Assembly: GCA_030123765.1 (NCBI GenBank)
Contig: JASJXX010000016.1
Coordinates: forward strand, 1 to 37,558
Direction of reading: 5' to 3'
DNA: 37,558 nucleotides
Source of the DNA: Actinomycetota bacterium
GTDB lineage: Bacteria > Actinomycetota > Acidimicrobiia > Spongiisociales > UBA5794
Both the position numbers and the translations under genes were made by a program. Below the pieces are notes generated by a model. It ran no database searches. It was not told where the DNA came from and saw nothing but the letters and a program-made list of their open reading frames with translations. This document shows, one piece after another, positions 22,290 through 31,794 of the stretch (its first letter is position 1; every line of letters starts with the position of its first letter).

Positions 22290-23255
22290 TCACGGCAGGT
22301 GAGCCACGATCTGTTCGATTATGTCGGAGGGTTTGGCTGACGACGTGAACCCCGCCGCGTTGTGGTGACCCCCACCGCCGAAGGATCCGGCGATCGCTGC
22401 AACGTCGACACGGCCTCGGGACCTGAGGCTCCCCTTGATGACGCCGGCCTCTCTCCGTTTGAGGAGACACGCGACCTCAGTCCCTCTCGCCATACGAACG
22501 AGATCGATGAGCCCATCGGTCTCGTGGTGTCCAAGGCCAGCAGACTCAAGGTCCTCCAGCTCCATGATCGACCACACAAAGGCGCGGTCCTCGTCCAGCA
22601 CCGCACGACCGAGAACGCGGGCAACCACTTCGTAGTATCCGAAAGGCGCTTCCTCATACAGTTTCTGGCCGATGACATCCGTCTCGACTCCCCTGCCGAG
22701 AAGGTCCGCGGCGATCTCATGGGTGCGCGCCGACGTGCTGGAGTATTGGAATCGGCCGGTGTCCGTCACCAGTCCCGTGTACAGGGCAACGGCGACGGCC
22801 CGGTCTATCGGCCAGTCGAGCCGCTTGATCAACGTGTACACGAGTTCGGTTGTCGCCGCCGCTGAAGGGTCGATCAGCACGACGTCCCCCCACAAGCCGT
22901 CAGAGATGTGATGGTCTATGACCGCGAGACGACCCGCGCGTTCCATCGCATTCGCAAGAGATCCGACCCGGGCACGGTTCGAAGTGTCGACCGCGACAGC
23001 GAGATCCAGATCACGCGGAAAGTCACCGGGTGCCACAAGAACCGAAGTGTCGAGAAAGTCCATCTCGGACGGCACAATGAACGGCTCATCGAAGGAGGCA
23101 ACGGCCTCTCTGCCTGCGAGCCGTGCAGAGAGCGCGAGCGCAATCATGGAGCCGAGCGCGTCACCGTCCGGGCCGATGTGGCCTACCACGCCGATTGACC
23201 GCGCCGCTTGCAGCGCGTCCGCAACAACCTCGATTCCCTCTTCGATTTCAGACAT
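22290..23255 (-). CDS. nrnA: DHH-family bifunctional oligoribonuclease / PAP phosphatase (NrnA-like)
   Basis: NrnA degrades short RNA oligomers and in many bacteria dephosphorylates 3'-phosphoadenosine-5'-phosphate or cyclic dinucleotide products. The 321-residue protein shows the DHH metal site: HIGPDGDALGS (His26, Asp30, Asp32), AVAVDTSNRARVG, VIDHHISD (the DHH signature), and VTDTGRFQYSSTS. The DHHA1 substrate domain ends with SFGGGGHHNAAGF. ATG 23255 overlaps the end of rbfA by eight bases. Placement between rbfA and truB is common in actinobacteria and other Gram-positives. Exact substrate preference cannot be told from the sequence. Confidence 0.93.
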   Translation of the reverse strand: MSEIEEGIEVVADALQAARSIGVVGHIGPDGDALGSMIALALSARLAGREAVASFDEPFIVPSEMDFLDTSVLVAPGDFPRDLDLAVAVDTSNRARVGSLANAMERAGRLAVIDHHISDGLWGDVVLIDPSAAATTELVYTLIKRLDWPIDRAVAVALYTGLVTDTGRFQYSSTSARTHEIAADLLGRGVETDVIGQKLYEEAPFGYYEVVARVLGRAVLDEDRAFVWSIMELEDLESAGLGHHETDGLIDLVRMARGTEVACLLKRREAGVIKGSLRSRGRVDVAAIAGSFGGGGHHNAAGFTSSAKPSDIIEQIVAHLP

Positions 23256-23628
23256 CTTCGTCACCTGAGTTCGCGAGTTCTTCGTCCGCGAGGGTGGCGA
23301 GGATCCGCGAAATGCGGATCCCTTCGTCAATCGACGCGTCAACCTTGAACGTGAGCTTGGGCGTGTAGCGCAGACGTGTCTCGCGTCCGAGCGCTCTCTG
23401 GATACGCGGGGTAGCGCTCTTGAGAGCGTCGGCCGTTGCCGCCTTCTCTTCTGCGCTGCCGAGCACCGAGTAGTAGATGAATGCGTAGCGGAGATCCGGG
23501 CTCGTCTCCGCCCCGGTGATCGTGAGGAACCCGATTCTTGGATCCTTCAGGTCGACAACGGTCTCAGCGACGACCTCGCGAACGAGTTCGTTGACCTTAC
23601 GCATTCTGGGACTCTTCTGCCGTGCCAT
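23248..23628 (-). CDS. rbfA: Ribosome-binding factor A
   Basis: Assists late maturation of the 30S subunit by binding 16S rRNA. The 126-residue protein has a KH-like fold with the typical pattern RMRKVNELVREVVAETVVDL, KDPRIGFLTITGAETSPDLR, YAFIYYSVLGS, and RLRYTPKLTFKVDASIDEG. ATG 23628 has AGAGGCAG just upstream. It lies 55 bases after infB and overlaps nrnA, in the standard infB-rbfA order. Confidence 0.96.
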   Translation of the reverse strand: MARQKSPRMRKVNELVREVVAETVVDLKDPRIGFLTITGAETSPDLRYAFIYYSVLGSAEEKAATADALKSATPRIQRALGRETRLRYTPKLTFKVDASIDEGIRISRILATLADEELANSGDEDV

Positions 23629-23683
23629 ACTGCCTCTTCGAACGTGTATGCGGGTCTAGCTTGTACTCTCGCCCGCCGCGCCG

Positions 23684-25750
23684 TCAGGTGCGGGCGATCT
23701 CGTGCACTTCGTACGATTCGATGGTGTCGCCGACCTTGATGTCTCTGAACTTCGCGAGGCCGACACCACACTCGAATCCGGTTGCCACCGACGCAACATC
23801 GTCCTTGAACCTCCGCAGCGAGGCGATCCTGCCGTCATAGACAACGACGCCATCACGCACAAGACGCGCTCTGGCGTTCCGGTTGATCGAACCCTCTGTG
23901 ACGTAGGAGCCAGCGATGAGCCCGAGCCTCGGCACCCGGAACACTTCGCGTACCTCCGCGACCCCCAGGAACTTCTCGACCTCTTCAGGCAGCAGCTCCC
24001 CGACAAGGAGTGCTTCGACGTCATCGAGCAGCTCGTAGATGATCGAGAACGTTCTGATGTCGATGGCAGCCTTCTTCGCCTCCGCTCTCGCAGGTGCGTC
24101 GGGGCGGGCATTGAATCCGTAAATGATCGCATTCGCGGCCTCGGCAAGGGTGACATCGTTCTTCGTCATCCCACCGACACCCGCGTGGACGATCGTGACG
24201 AAGCCGTCATCGCGACTGATCTTGGCGATCGAATCCTTGATCGCGTCGAGGGAACCGTGCGTGTCCGCTTTGATGATGACACGGAGCTCGGAGTGATCCT
24301 TCGTCCTGAGTTGTTCAATGAGCAGACCGAGACGATCGATGGCTGACGGCACAACGAGCTCATTCGCTCTGAGGTCATCAACTTTCACCTGGGCGATCTT
24401 GCGCGCGGTACGTTCGTTCTTGACAACCTCGAACATGTCGCCTGCGGCCGGAATCTCGTCCCACCCCATAACAACGACCGGCGCCGACGGACCGGCATCC
24501 TTCACCTGTTCACCCTGGTCGTCAAAGAGCGCCCGCACTCGGCCCGACACCGGGCCAGCAACGATGGCATCGCCACGCTTCAGAGTGCCGCGTTGGACGA
24601 TCACCGTTGCAACCGGTCCGCGCCCAACCTCGATCTGTGCTTCGATCACGGTGCCTACGGCGGCAGCTCGCGGGTCTGCTTGGAGTTCCTCTACCTCGGC
24701 GACGAGAGAGACCATCTCAAGGAGGTCGTCGATATTCGTACCCTTGAGCGCGGAGATCTCAATGGCGGGTACGTCACCTCCGAGATCCTCAACAACGATC
24801 TCGTACTGAGTCAGCGCAGCGCGCACCGAATGAGGATCGGCAGATTCGAGATCCATCTTGTTGATCGCGATGATTATCGGGACGTCTGCCGCCTTGGCGT
24901 GGTTGATAGCCTCAACTGTCTGTGGCATCACCGAGTCGTTCGCAGCGACCACGACGATCACGATGTCGGTGACCTCGGCGCCCCGTGCACGTAAAGCTGT
25001 GAATGCCTCGTGACCCGGAGTGTCGATGAACGTGATCAAAGTGCCTTCGTACTCGGCCTGGTACGCACCGATGTGCTGGGTGATCCGCCCGGCTTCGCCC
25101 TCAATGACATTGGTGTTGCGGATCGTGTCAAGGAGCTGTGTCTTACCATGGTCGACGTGCCCCATGATGGTGACAACGGGAGGCCTCGTCTCGAGCTTCG
25201 CTGGATCGTCCTCGTACTCAACGATGAATCGCTCGCGACCCTTCTCCTCGTCTTCCTCGTCGTCTGACTCCTCGACGAGGAACTCCCATCCAAGCTCACG
25301 TCCGAGCGGCTCGATCGCGCTCACGGGAATCTCACCACCCCCGGGGACCATCTCGCCCATGGACATAAGGGTCTTGACGATCTCGGCCGTACGGATCTGG
25401 AGCATTCTCGCGAGATCGTGCACGGTGATGCCTGGTTGGATGAGGAGAACCTTCTCCTCCTTTGACTCCGAGTCCTGTGTCTCCTCGACGCTCTCGAGCG
25501 GCGGCTCCTGGTCCTCCTCGACCGGTGCAACGTCGTCAACGACTACTTCTTCGGACGTTGCGCTCGCTGAAGGGTCCTGTGGGGCATCCACACTCTCCGC
25601 GTAGGACAGTCGAACGAGTTCTGCAGCATCTTCATCGAGCCCGGATGAAGCTGTCTTGGCATCGATACCGAGCTCCTGGACTCGCGCGAGCACATCCTTG
25701 GATTCCAAACCAAGATCTCGTGCTAACTCATATACGCGTGTCTTAGCCAC
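23684..25750 (-). CDS. infB: Translation initiation factor IF-2
   Basis: GTPase that recruits fMet-tRNA to the 30S subunit and promotes subunit joining. The 688-residue protein begins with an IF2-N domain ([20 protein letters not shown]), a short acidic linker, then a second IF2-N-like part ([20 protein letters not shown]). The G domain shows [16 protein letters not shown] and NKMD. Domains II, III and the C-terminal fMet-binding domain follow, with [16 protein letters not shown] and FECGVGL near the end. Actinobacterial IF-2 proteins often exceed 900 residues with long disordered N-terminal parts; this one is compact. GTG 25750 is chosen because GGAGGTGAGC precedes it and it starts the family sequence. 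nusA lies 29 bases upstream with no ylxR between. Confidence 0.97.
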   Translation of the reverse strand: MAKTRVYELARDLGLESKDVLARVQELGIDAKTASSGLDEDAAELVRLSYAESVDAPQDPSASATSEEVVVDDVAPVEEDQEPPLESVEETQDSESKEEKVLLIQPGITVHDLARMLQIRTAEIVKTLMSMGEMVPGGGEIPVSAIEPLGRELGWEFLVEESDDEEDEEKGRERFIVEYEDDPAKLETRPPVVTIMGHVDHGKTQLLDTIRNTNVIEGEAGRITQHIGAYQAEYEGTLITFIDTPGHEAFTALRARGAEVTDIVIVVVAANDSVMPQTVEAINHAKAADVPIIIAINKMDLESADPHSVRAALTQYEIVVEDLGGDVPAIEISALKGTNIDDLLEMVSLVAEVEELQADPRAAAVGTVIEAQIEVGRGPVATVIVQRGTLKRGDAIVAGPVSGRVRALFDDQGEQVKDAGPSAPVVVMGWDEIPAAGDMFEVVKNERTARKIAQVKVDDLRANELVVPSAIDRLGLLIEQLRTKDHSELRVIIKADTHGSLDAIKDSIAKISRDDGFVTIVHAGVGGMTKNDVTLAEAANAIIYGFNARPDAPARAEAKKAAIDIRTFSIIYELLDDVEALLVGELLPEEVEKFLGVAEVREVFRVPRLGLIAGSYVTEGSINRNARARLVRDGVVVYDGRIASLRRFKDDVASVATGFECGVGLAKFRDIKVGDTIESYEVHEIART

Positions 25751-25779
25751 GCTCACCTCCGGTCGGGGTTCCGGCTCGA

Positions 25780-26943
25780 TCACTCGTTGTGATCGGCCGA
25801 GTCGTCATTCGTTGTCTCTGAATTCTCATCTTCGTGGGTCGCCTCATCTTGGTCGGACGTGTCCTTGGGAGCGGTGTCGGATGCGTCGGTATTCGACTCT
25901 CCCCCTGACTCGCTGCCGTCACCCTCATCGACCGTCTCGTACTCCACTGCGTCTTCCTCGTCATCCACATCAAGGCCAAGATCCTGCGACTCCGATCGAA
26001 TGTCGATTCGGTATCCGGAGAGCCGAGCGGCGAGACGGGCATTCTGGCCCTCTCTCCCTATCGCGAGGGAGAGCTGGTGGTCAGGAACGATCACGATGGC
26101 AGTGTCCCCGCCCTCGTCAAAACGCACCTCGTTCACCCTGGCAGGACTCAGCGCCTCAGCTATGAATCGTGCTGGGTCGTCATCCCACTCGACGATATCC
26201 ACTTTCTCTCCCTTGAGCTCGTTCACGACTTGGCGGACGCGCGAGCCACGGGCGCCGACACAGGCGCCAACGGGATCGATGTTGCGATCGTTCGAGAACA
26301 CCGCGATCTTGGTGCGGTGCCCGGCCTCTCGCGCGATCGCCTTGATCTCGATGTCACCATCGAGGAGCTCGGGGACCTCGAGCTCGAACATCGCCCGAAT
26401 AAACTCAGGATGGCTCCGAGATACCACGATCTGAGGGCCTTTACCCTCGCCTCGCACCTCGAGAATCCAAGCCTTCACACGGTTCCCTCGTTCAAGGCGC
26501 TCGTAAGGGATCTTCTCCGATCCGGGAAGAATCGCCTCTGCATCTCCAAGATCGAGAATGGCGTATCGGTGGTCTGACTGCTGGATGATCCCCGTTACAA
26601 GCTCCCCCTCCCGGTCTCGATAGAGCTCGTACACCTGTTCACGCTTGGCGTCGCGCAGTCGCTGCAGGATGACTTGCTTCGCCGTCTGAGCCGCTATGCG
26701 TCCGAAATCACCCGGCGTATCTTCCCACTCGTCTGTGACGTTGCCGTCCTCATCGAGTTCCTGGCCGTAGACTTTGATCTCGCCCGTATCGGCATCGATT
26801 GTGACACGGGCCTCTTCCGCCGCCCCGGGTGTCCGTTTGTATGCCGAGACAAGGGCGTTCGCTAGAGCTTCGAGGATCGTGTCCCGCGGCACTCCCTTCT
26901 CGCGTTCTAGCATCTCGAGCGCATCCATGAGGTTGTAGTCCAT
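25780..26943 (-). CDS. nusA: Transcription termination/antitermination factor NusA
   Basis: Binds RNA polymerase and RNA to control pausing, termination and antitermination. The 387-residue protein has the N-terminal polymerase-binding domain (MDYNLMDALEMLEREKGVPR), an S1 domain (ELVTGIIQQSDHRYAILDLG), then KH1 and KH2 with DPVGACVGARGSRVRQVVNE and AIGREGQNARLAARLSGY. After KH2 comes an acidic, Ser/Thr/Asp-rich tail of about 65 residues, with no second AR-type domain as in E. coli. ATG 26943 has GGAGAG just upstream; a longer frame exists but lacks family sequence. It is eight bases after rimP. Confidence 0.97.
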   Translation of the reverse strand: MDYNLMDALEMLEREKGVPRDTILEALANALVSAYKRTPGAAEEARVTIDADTGEIKVYGQELDEDGNVTDEWEDTPGDFGRIAAQTAKQVILQRLRDAKREQVYELYRDREGELVTGIIQQSDHRYAILDLGDAEAILPGSEKIPYERLERGNRVKAWILEVRGEGKGPQIVVSRSHPEFIRAMFELEVPELLDGDIEIKAIAREAGHRTKIAVFSNDRNIDPVGACVGARGSRVRQVVNELKGEKVDIVEWDDDPARFIAEALSPARVNEVRFDEGGDTAIVIVPDHQLSLAIGREGQNARLAARLSGYRIDIRSESQDLGLDVDDEEDAVEYETVDEGDGSESGGESNTDASDTAPKDTSDQDEATHEDENSETTNDDSADHNE

Positions 26944-26951
26944 AGTCTCTC

Positions 26952-27431
26952 CTACGCGTCCTTGCCCGGTCGCGGGCTCTTCTCCCACACAAAGACTGTC
27001 CGTGCCGATGACACGTCTTTGTATCGGAACTTCCTTTCAGATCCATCGACATCAACGGTGAATCCGCCTTCATCCGCCGACACGAGCACCCCCTCGTGAC
27101 GCTTCTCGCCGTCAACGTACGCGAATGTCTTCAGCTTGACCTCTCGCCCGATCGATTTGGCGTAGTGGCTCACTCTCTTCAGTCTCCTCTCGAGACCCGG
27201 AGTCGAGACCTCAAGTGTGTACGAGCTCGTGAAGGGATCATCGTCTTCAATCAGACGACCGATTCCCTTCGAGATCTCCGCTATCAGATCAATACCAAGC
27301 GGTTCCTTCGCATCGATAGTGACGCGCACGATCTGGCCGCCACCGAGAATCTCGATGTCGTCAAGTTCTATACCCTCGGCCGCGACGTATGGATCTATTC
27401 GATCCCACAGTTGCTCCTGCACGTTTGCCAC
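26952..27431 (-). CDS. rimP: Ribosome maturation factor RimP
   Basis: Needed for 30S assembly. The 159-residue protein has the N-terminal domain with YVAAEGIELDDIEILGGGQI and VRVTIDAKEPLGIDLIAEIS, the family motif YTLEVSTPGLERRLKRVSHY, and the C-terminal SH3-like domain with GREVKLKTFAYVDG. GTG 27431 is preceded by AAGGAG. It is the first gene of the rimP-nusA-infB-rbfA-nrnA-truB-ribF operon, behind an extended -10 promoter and a leader hairpin. Confidence 0.95.
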   Translation of the reverse strand: MANVQEQLWDRIDPYVAAEGIELDDIEILGGGQIVRVTIDAKEPLGIDLIAEISKGIGRLIEDDDPFTSSYTLEVSTPGLERRLKRVSHYAKSIGREVKLKTFAYVDGEKRHEGVLVSADEGGFTVDVDGSERKFRYKDVSSARTVFVWEKSPRPGKDA

Positions 27432-27473
27432 CGCACTCCTTACACGCCAAAAAAGCCTCTACCAAAGTAAATA

Positions 27474-27491
27474 GGTGGGCCACGGCCCACC
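27474..27491. terminator. Hairpin between proS and rimP, terminator or leader attenuator
   Basis: GGTGGGC and GCCCACC form a perfect 7-base-pair stem with a 4-base loop. On the minus strand it is followed by CTATTTACTTTGG, a U-rich but broken run, then a TTTTTT run about 20 bases on. It could end proS transcripts. Because it lies downstream of the predicted rimP promoter at 27519, it could also attenuate the rimP-nusA operon. Confidence 0.6.
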
Positions 27492-27518
27492 ACGGCAGAG
27501 ATCTCGGTTCGCCGCGGC

Positions 27519-27527
27519 AGTATACCA
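27519..27527 (-). promoter_or_regulatory. Extended -10 promoter for the rimP-nusA-infB operon
   Basis: On the minus strand TGGTATACT combines the TGn extension with TATACT, a five-of-six match to the -10 consensus. The -35 region (TTCGCC at 16 bases) is weak, as is usual for extended -10 promoters. Transcription would start near 27512, giving a leader of about 80 bases before rimP. Confidence 0.55.
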
Positions 27528-27553
27528 GTGCGCGGGAGATGGCGAATGTTGTG

Positions 27554-29266
27554 TTACACGACGCGAGGTTCGAGAAAGGCGTGAACTCTTGCAACGGCAT
27601 CGCCGATGCCCACGTCGCTCTGGACTCCGGTGCGCCTCTCGACAAATTCGACGATGCCGCCGTCGAGCCCGCGAGGCCCGATAGTGATACGCAGAGGGAT
27701 CCCGATCAGCTCGGCGTCAGTGAACTTCACGCCAGGACGCTCTTTTCGGTCGTCGAGGAGTACCTCGATCCCTCCCCCGACGAGCTCGTCATAAAGTTCG
27801 GTACTCACTTGTCGGGAACGTTCGTCGTCCGGACGCACGACGGTGATGACCACTTTGTAGGGAGCAAGTTCGATAGGCCAGACGATCCCCCTTTCGTCGT
27901 GGTTCGCTTCGATCGACGCGGCGATGCTTCTCTCAACACCGATGCCGTAAGACCCCATCACGATCGGGACGGCTCTGCCACTCTCATCAAGTACCGAGAG
28001 TCCGAGCTTCTCCGCGTAGAAAGTGCCGAGCTTGAAGATGTGGCCCACTTCGATGGAGGGGTAGACGTCGAGCACTCCACCGCATTCGGGACACGGTTCG
28101 CCGGATTCGATGGTGCGAAGATCGAGCCACTCAGTCACCGCGATGTCCCGGGCGACATCGACGCCTCGAACGTGGACATCGTTGCGGTTCGCTCCGGTAG
28201 TCATCCTGGAACGGCCCCGAAGCGCTTCGTCGGCGAGTACGCGTATGCCCTCGACTCCTACCGCGCCGAGACTGCCTGGGTCTGCGCCGAGCGCTTCGGC
28301 GATCTCGTCGGGACGGGCAGCCCGCACATCGATGGAGCCGGTGGCATCACTGAGCTTCTGTTCCTGGAGCCCATGGTCTCCTCGCAGAAGCACAAGCGTC
28401 ACCTCACCATCGAGGAGGTACACCAGAGTCTTGATCTGGCGAGCCGCTTCGGCCCCCCCGTCAAAGAATTCGAGGTCAGCGATCGTGCGAACCCCCGGAG
28501 TGTCAAACCGTTCGAGTTCTCGGGCGCCTTCAGAGTCCATGATAGGAGGAAGTGTTGACGTCGCGGTCTCGAGGTTTGCTGCGTAGTCACACGAGGCGCA
28601 CACGGCAATCTCGTCTTCACCCACCGCACTCCGGACCATGAATTCGACAGATTCCTTGCCGCCCATGGCCCCTGACGACGCCCGCACCGCGACCACATCC
28701 ATTCCGAGCCGGTCAAATATCCGTTTGTACGCTTCGTGGTGGCGGTCGAACTGCTCATCGAGTCCGGCGAAGTCCACATCAAAGGTGTACGAGTCCTTCA
28801 TAGTGAACTCCCGGACACGCAGCAGACCCGACTTTGGTCTCGCTTCGTCCCGGAACTTCGTCTGGATGTGATACCACAGCTGGGGTAGATGCTTGTAGGA
28901 CGTCAGCTCGGTTGCAACCGTCGCGAAGATCTCCTCGTGAGTCGGACTGAGCACGATCCTGGCTCCCTTGTTGTCCTCAAGGGACATGAGGATGTCCTTC
29001 ATCGTTTCGATCCGGCCTGTCTCCTCCCAGATGGCTGCCGGGTGAAGCTGCGGCAGAAGGAACTCCTGGCCACCGATCGCGTCGATCTCCTCCCTGAGGA
29101 TCGCCATGACGTTCTCGCGCACCCTCTGACCCAGTGGCAGCATTGAGTAGACGCCGGCCATGAGCTGCCGGATGTAGCCGCCGCGGACGAGCAGCTTATG
29201 ACTGATCGCTTCGGCGTCCGCGGGGTCCTCGCGAAGGGTGGGAATGAATGCTTGTGACCAGCGCAC
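27554..29266 (-). CDS. proS: Prolyl-tRNA synthetase, bacterial type with editing insertion
   Basis: Charges tRNA-Pro with proline in the cytoplasm. The 570-residue protein is the standard bacterial type: MRWSQAFIPTLREDPADAEA, GGYIRQLMAGVYSMLPLGQR, class II motif 2 in FRDEARPKSGLLRVREFTMK, and motif 3 in GSYGIGVERSIAASIE. Between motifs 2 and 3 lies the YbaK-like INS domain that removes mischarged alanine (RQIKTLVYLLDGEVTLVLLR, KLSDATGSIDVR). The anticodon-binding domain is at the end (APYKVVITVV, ELYDELVGGGIEVLLDDR). GTG 29266 has ACGGAG upstream. It lies 48 bases after ispG. Confidence 0.97.
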   Translation of the reverse strand: MRWSQAFIPTLREDPADAEAISHKLLVRGGYIRQLMAGVYSMLPLGQRVRENVMAILREEIDAIGGQEFLLPQLHPAAIWEETGRIETMKDILMSLEDNKGARIVLSPTHEEIFATVATELTSYKHLPQLWYHIQTKFRDEARPKSGLLRVREFTMKDSYTFDVDFAGLDEQFDRHHEAYKRIFDRLGMDVVAVRASSGAMGGKESVEFMVRSAVGEDEIAVCASCDYAANLETATSTLPPIMDSEGARELERFDTPGVRTIADLEFFDGGAEAARQIKTLVYLLDGEVTLVLLRGDHGLQEQKLSDATGSIDVRAARPDEIAEALGADPGSLGAVGVEGIRVLADEALRGRSRMTTGANRNDVHVRGVDVARDIAVTEWLDLRTIESGEPCPECGGVLDVYPSIEVGHIFKLGTFYAEKLGLSVLDESGRAVPIVMGSYGIGVERSIAASIEANHDERGIVWPIELAPYKVVITVVRPDDERSRQVSTELYDELVGGGIEVLLDDRKERPGVKFTDAELIGIPLRITIGPRGLDGGIVEFVERRTGVQSDVGIGDAVARVHAFLEPRVV

Positions 29267-29314
29267 GTTGCTCCGTTGCTCCTTGGGTTGAGGACGACGT
29301 TAGTTGTCGGCCGG

Positions 29315-30532
<1,218 letters not shown>

Positions 30533-30550
30533 AGGCCCGAGAGTACCTAC

Positions 30551-30582
30551 GTGATACGCAATACGTGCACTGCGCGTATCAC
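30551..30582. repeat. Perfect 9-base inverted repeat between rseP and ispG
   Basis: GTGATACGC (30551-30559) and GCGTATCAC (30574-30582) can form a 9-base-pair stem with a 14-base loop. It overlaps the rseP stop codon and ends about 19 bases before the ispG start. No U-run follows on the minus strand, so it is not a classical terminator. RNA processing, stabilisation of the rseP part, or a protein-binding operator are possible. Confidence 0.65.
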
Positions 30583-31739
30583 TGGATCGGCCTGACGATG
30601 TCGAGATACACCGCCATCAGCCCGAGGCTGACCAGGAAGATGAATACGACAGCAGCGAGCGGAACCAACTTCTCGACGTTCGGCGTTCGGCCGGTGATCT
30701 TCTCGTACGCGGCGACCGCAAAGTGGCCCCCGTCGAGCGGGTAGAGCGGAACGAAGTTGAGCACACCGACGAATACGTTTACCAGAGCAAGCAGCAGGAT
30801 GGTGGTCTCCATCGGTCCGGCCAGTTGCACCAATCCGATCGGGCTGATCGGGCGAACCGTGTCGAGAATCTCGTCGTCGCCGCCAAAGAGAGACATGACC
30901 AACTTCGGAAACCCGACGACCATCTGCCAGAGACCGCGACCGCTCATAACGGCCGCCTCACCCATTTGTTCGGCAGCGATCGGAATCATTGCTATCGGAC
31001 CGATCCTCTCCCTCTGCGCCTTCGGCGTCACGCCGAAGAACCCGGCCTCATGCGTCACCCGTTCCCCATCGGGCCCAATGACGAAGTCGCCGTCAACGAT
31101 GCGGGGACGCTCGATGATCGCGAGCGTCGCCGGCAGGTCGATGACCTCGTCCTCCCTCTGAATCGTGATGACGACGTCCTCACCACCATGTGTCTCGGCG
31201 AAACGTCCGAACTCGTCCCACGTCACGATCGGGTCTCCGTTCACAGCAATGATGATGTCACCTGGAACGATGCCCGCGGTGAAGGCGGGAGAAGGTTCGT
31301 CCGTGTTGGGAAGGACCTGGCTCACTGCGGCGATCGTCGTCGTGCGTTCCGGGAGGCCGTCGGCGTCGTGCACGACTACTCCCCAGAAGGCACCGACGAA
31401 CCATAAGAGCAGTAGAGCGACCACGAAGTGGGTTAACACCCCGGCGAGGACGACGACCGCCTTCTTCCAGAATGGGGCGGCGCGGTAGGTTCTCGACTCG
31501 TCCTCGTCTTCAGCGAGCTCCTCGAAGGGATTCATGCCGATGATGCGGACGTATCCCCCCAGCGGGATCGCCCGGATGCCGTACTCGGTCTCACCCCTCG
31601 TAATCGACCACAGTTTCGGTCCGAAGCCGAAGAACGCCTTCGTCGCCTTCATCCCGAACGCCTTGGCCGCGACGAAGTGGCCACCCTCGTGGATGACGAT
31701 CATGGCCACGATGCCGGCGATCATGACGAAAGAACCCAT
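30579..31739 (-). CDS. rseP: Site-2 zinc metalloprotease RseP
   Basis: Intramembrane protease that cuts membrane-bound anti-sigma factors and signal-peptide remnants. The 386-residue protein starts with the zinc motif HEGGH (residues 17-21, HExxH type) in the first membrane segment. PLGGYVRIIGMNP, a second membrane segment (VVVLAGVLTHFVVALLLLWF), a PDZ domain with FTAGIVPGDIIIAVNGDPIV, and the second active-site motif NFVPLYPLDGGHFAV with the third zinc ligand Asp follow. ATG 31739 has AGGGGAAC just before it. It is followed by ispG, as in many actinobacteria; the usual upstream neighbour dxr is here separated by an ABC exporter. Confidence 0.96.
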   Translation of the reverse strand: MGSFVMIAGIVAMIVIHEGGHFVAAKAFGMKATKAFFGFGPKLWSITRGETEYGIRAIPLGGYVRIIGMNPFEELAEDEDESRTYRAAPFWKKAVVVLAGVLTHFVVALLLLWFVGAFWGVVVHDADGLPERTTTIAAVSQVLPNTDEPSPAFTAGIVPGDIIIAVNGDPIVTWDEFGRFAETHGGEDVVITIQREDEVIDLPATLAIIERPRIVDGDFVIGPDGERVTHEAGFFGVTPKAQRERIGPIAMIPIAAEQMGEAAVMSGRGLWQMVVGFPKLVMSLFGGDDEILDTVRPISPIGLVQLAGPMETTILLLALVNVFVGVLNFVPLYPLDGGHFAVAAYEKITGRTPNVEKLVPLAAVVFIFLVSLGLMAVYLDIVRPIQ

Positions 31740-31794
31740 TGTGTTCCCCTACCTCAGTTCAGCCAGACCGTACGGTACTCAGCCATACGCCTAA

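Noticed and set aside
27389-28558. Open frame of about 389 codons antisense to proS
   Set aside because: The opposite strand encodes an unmistakable prolyl-tRNA synthetase; this frame has no recognisable motif or ribosome site.
31767-31776. Palindrome ACCGTACGGT between the ABC permease and rseP
   Set aside because: Only ten bases long and lacking a partner site; could be an operator but is too short to claim.
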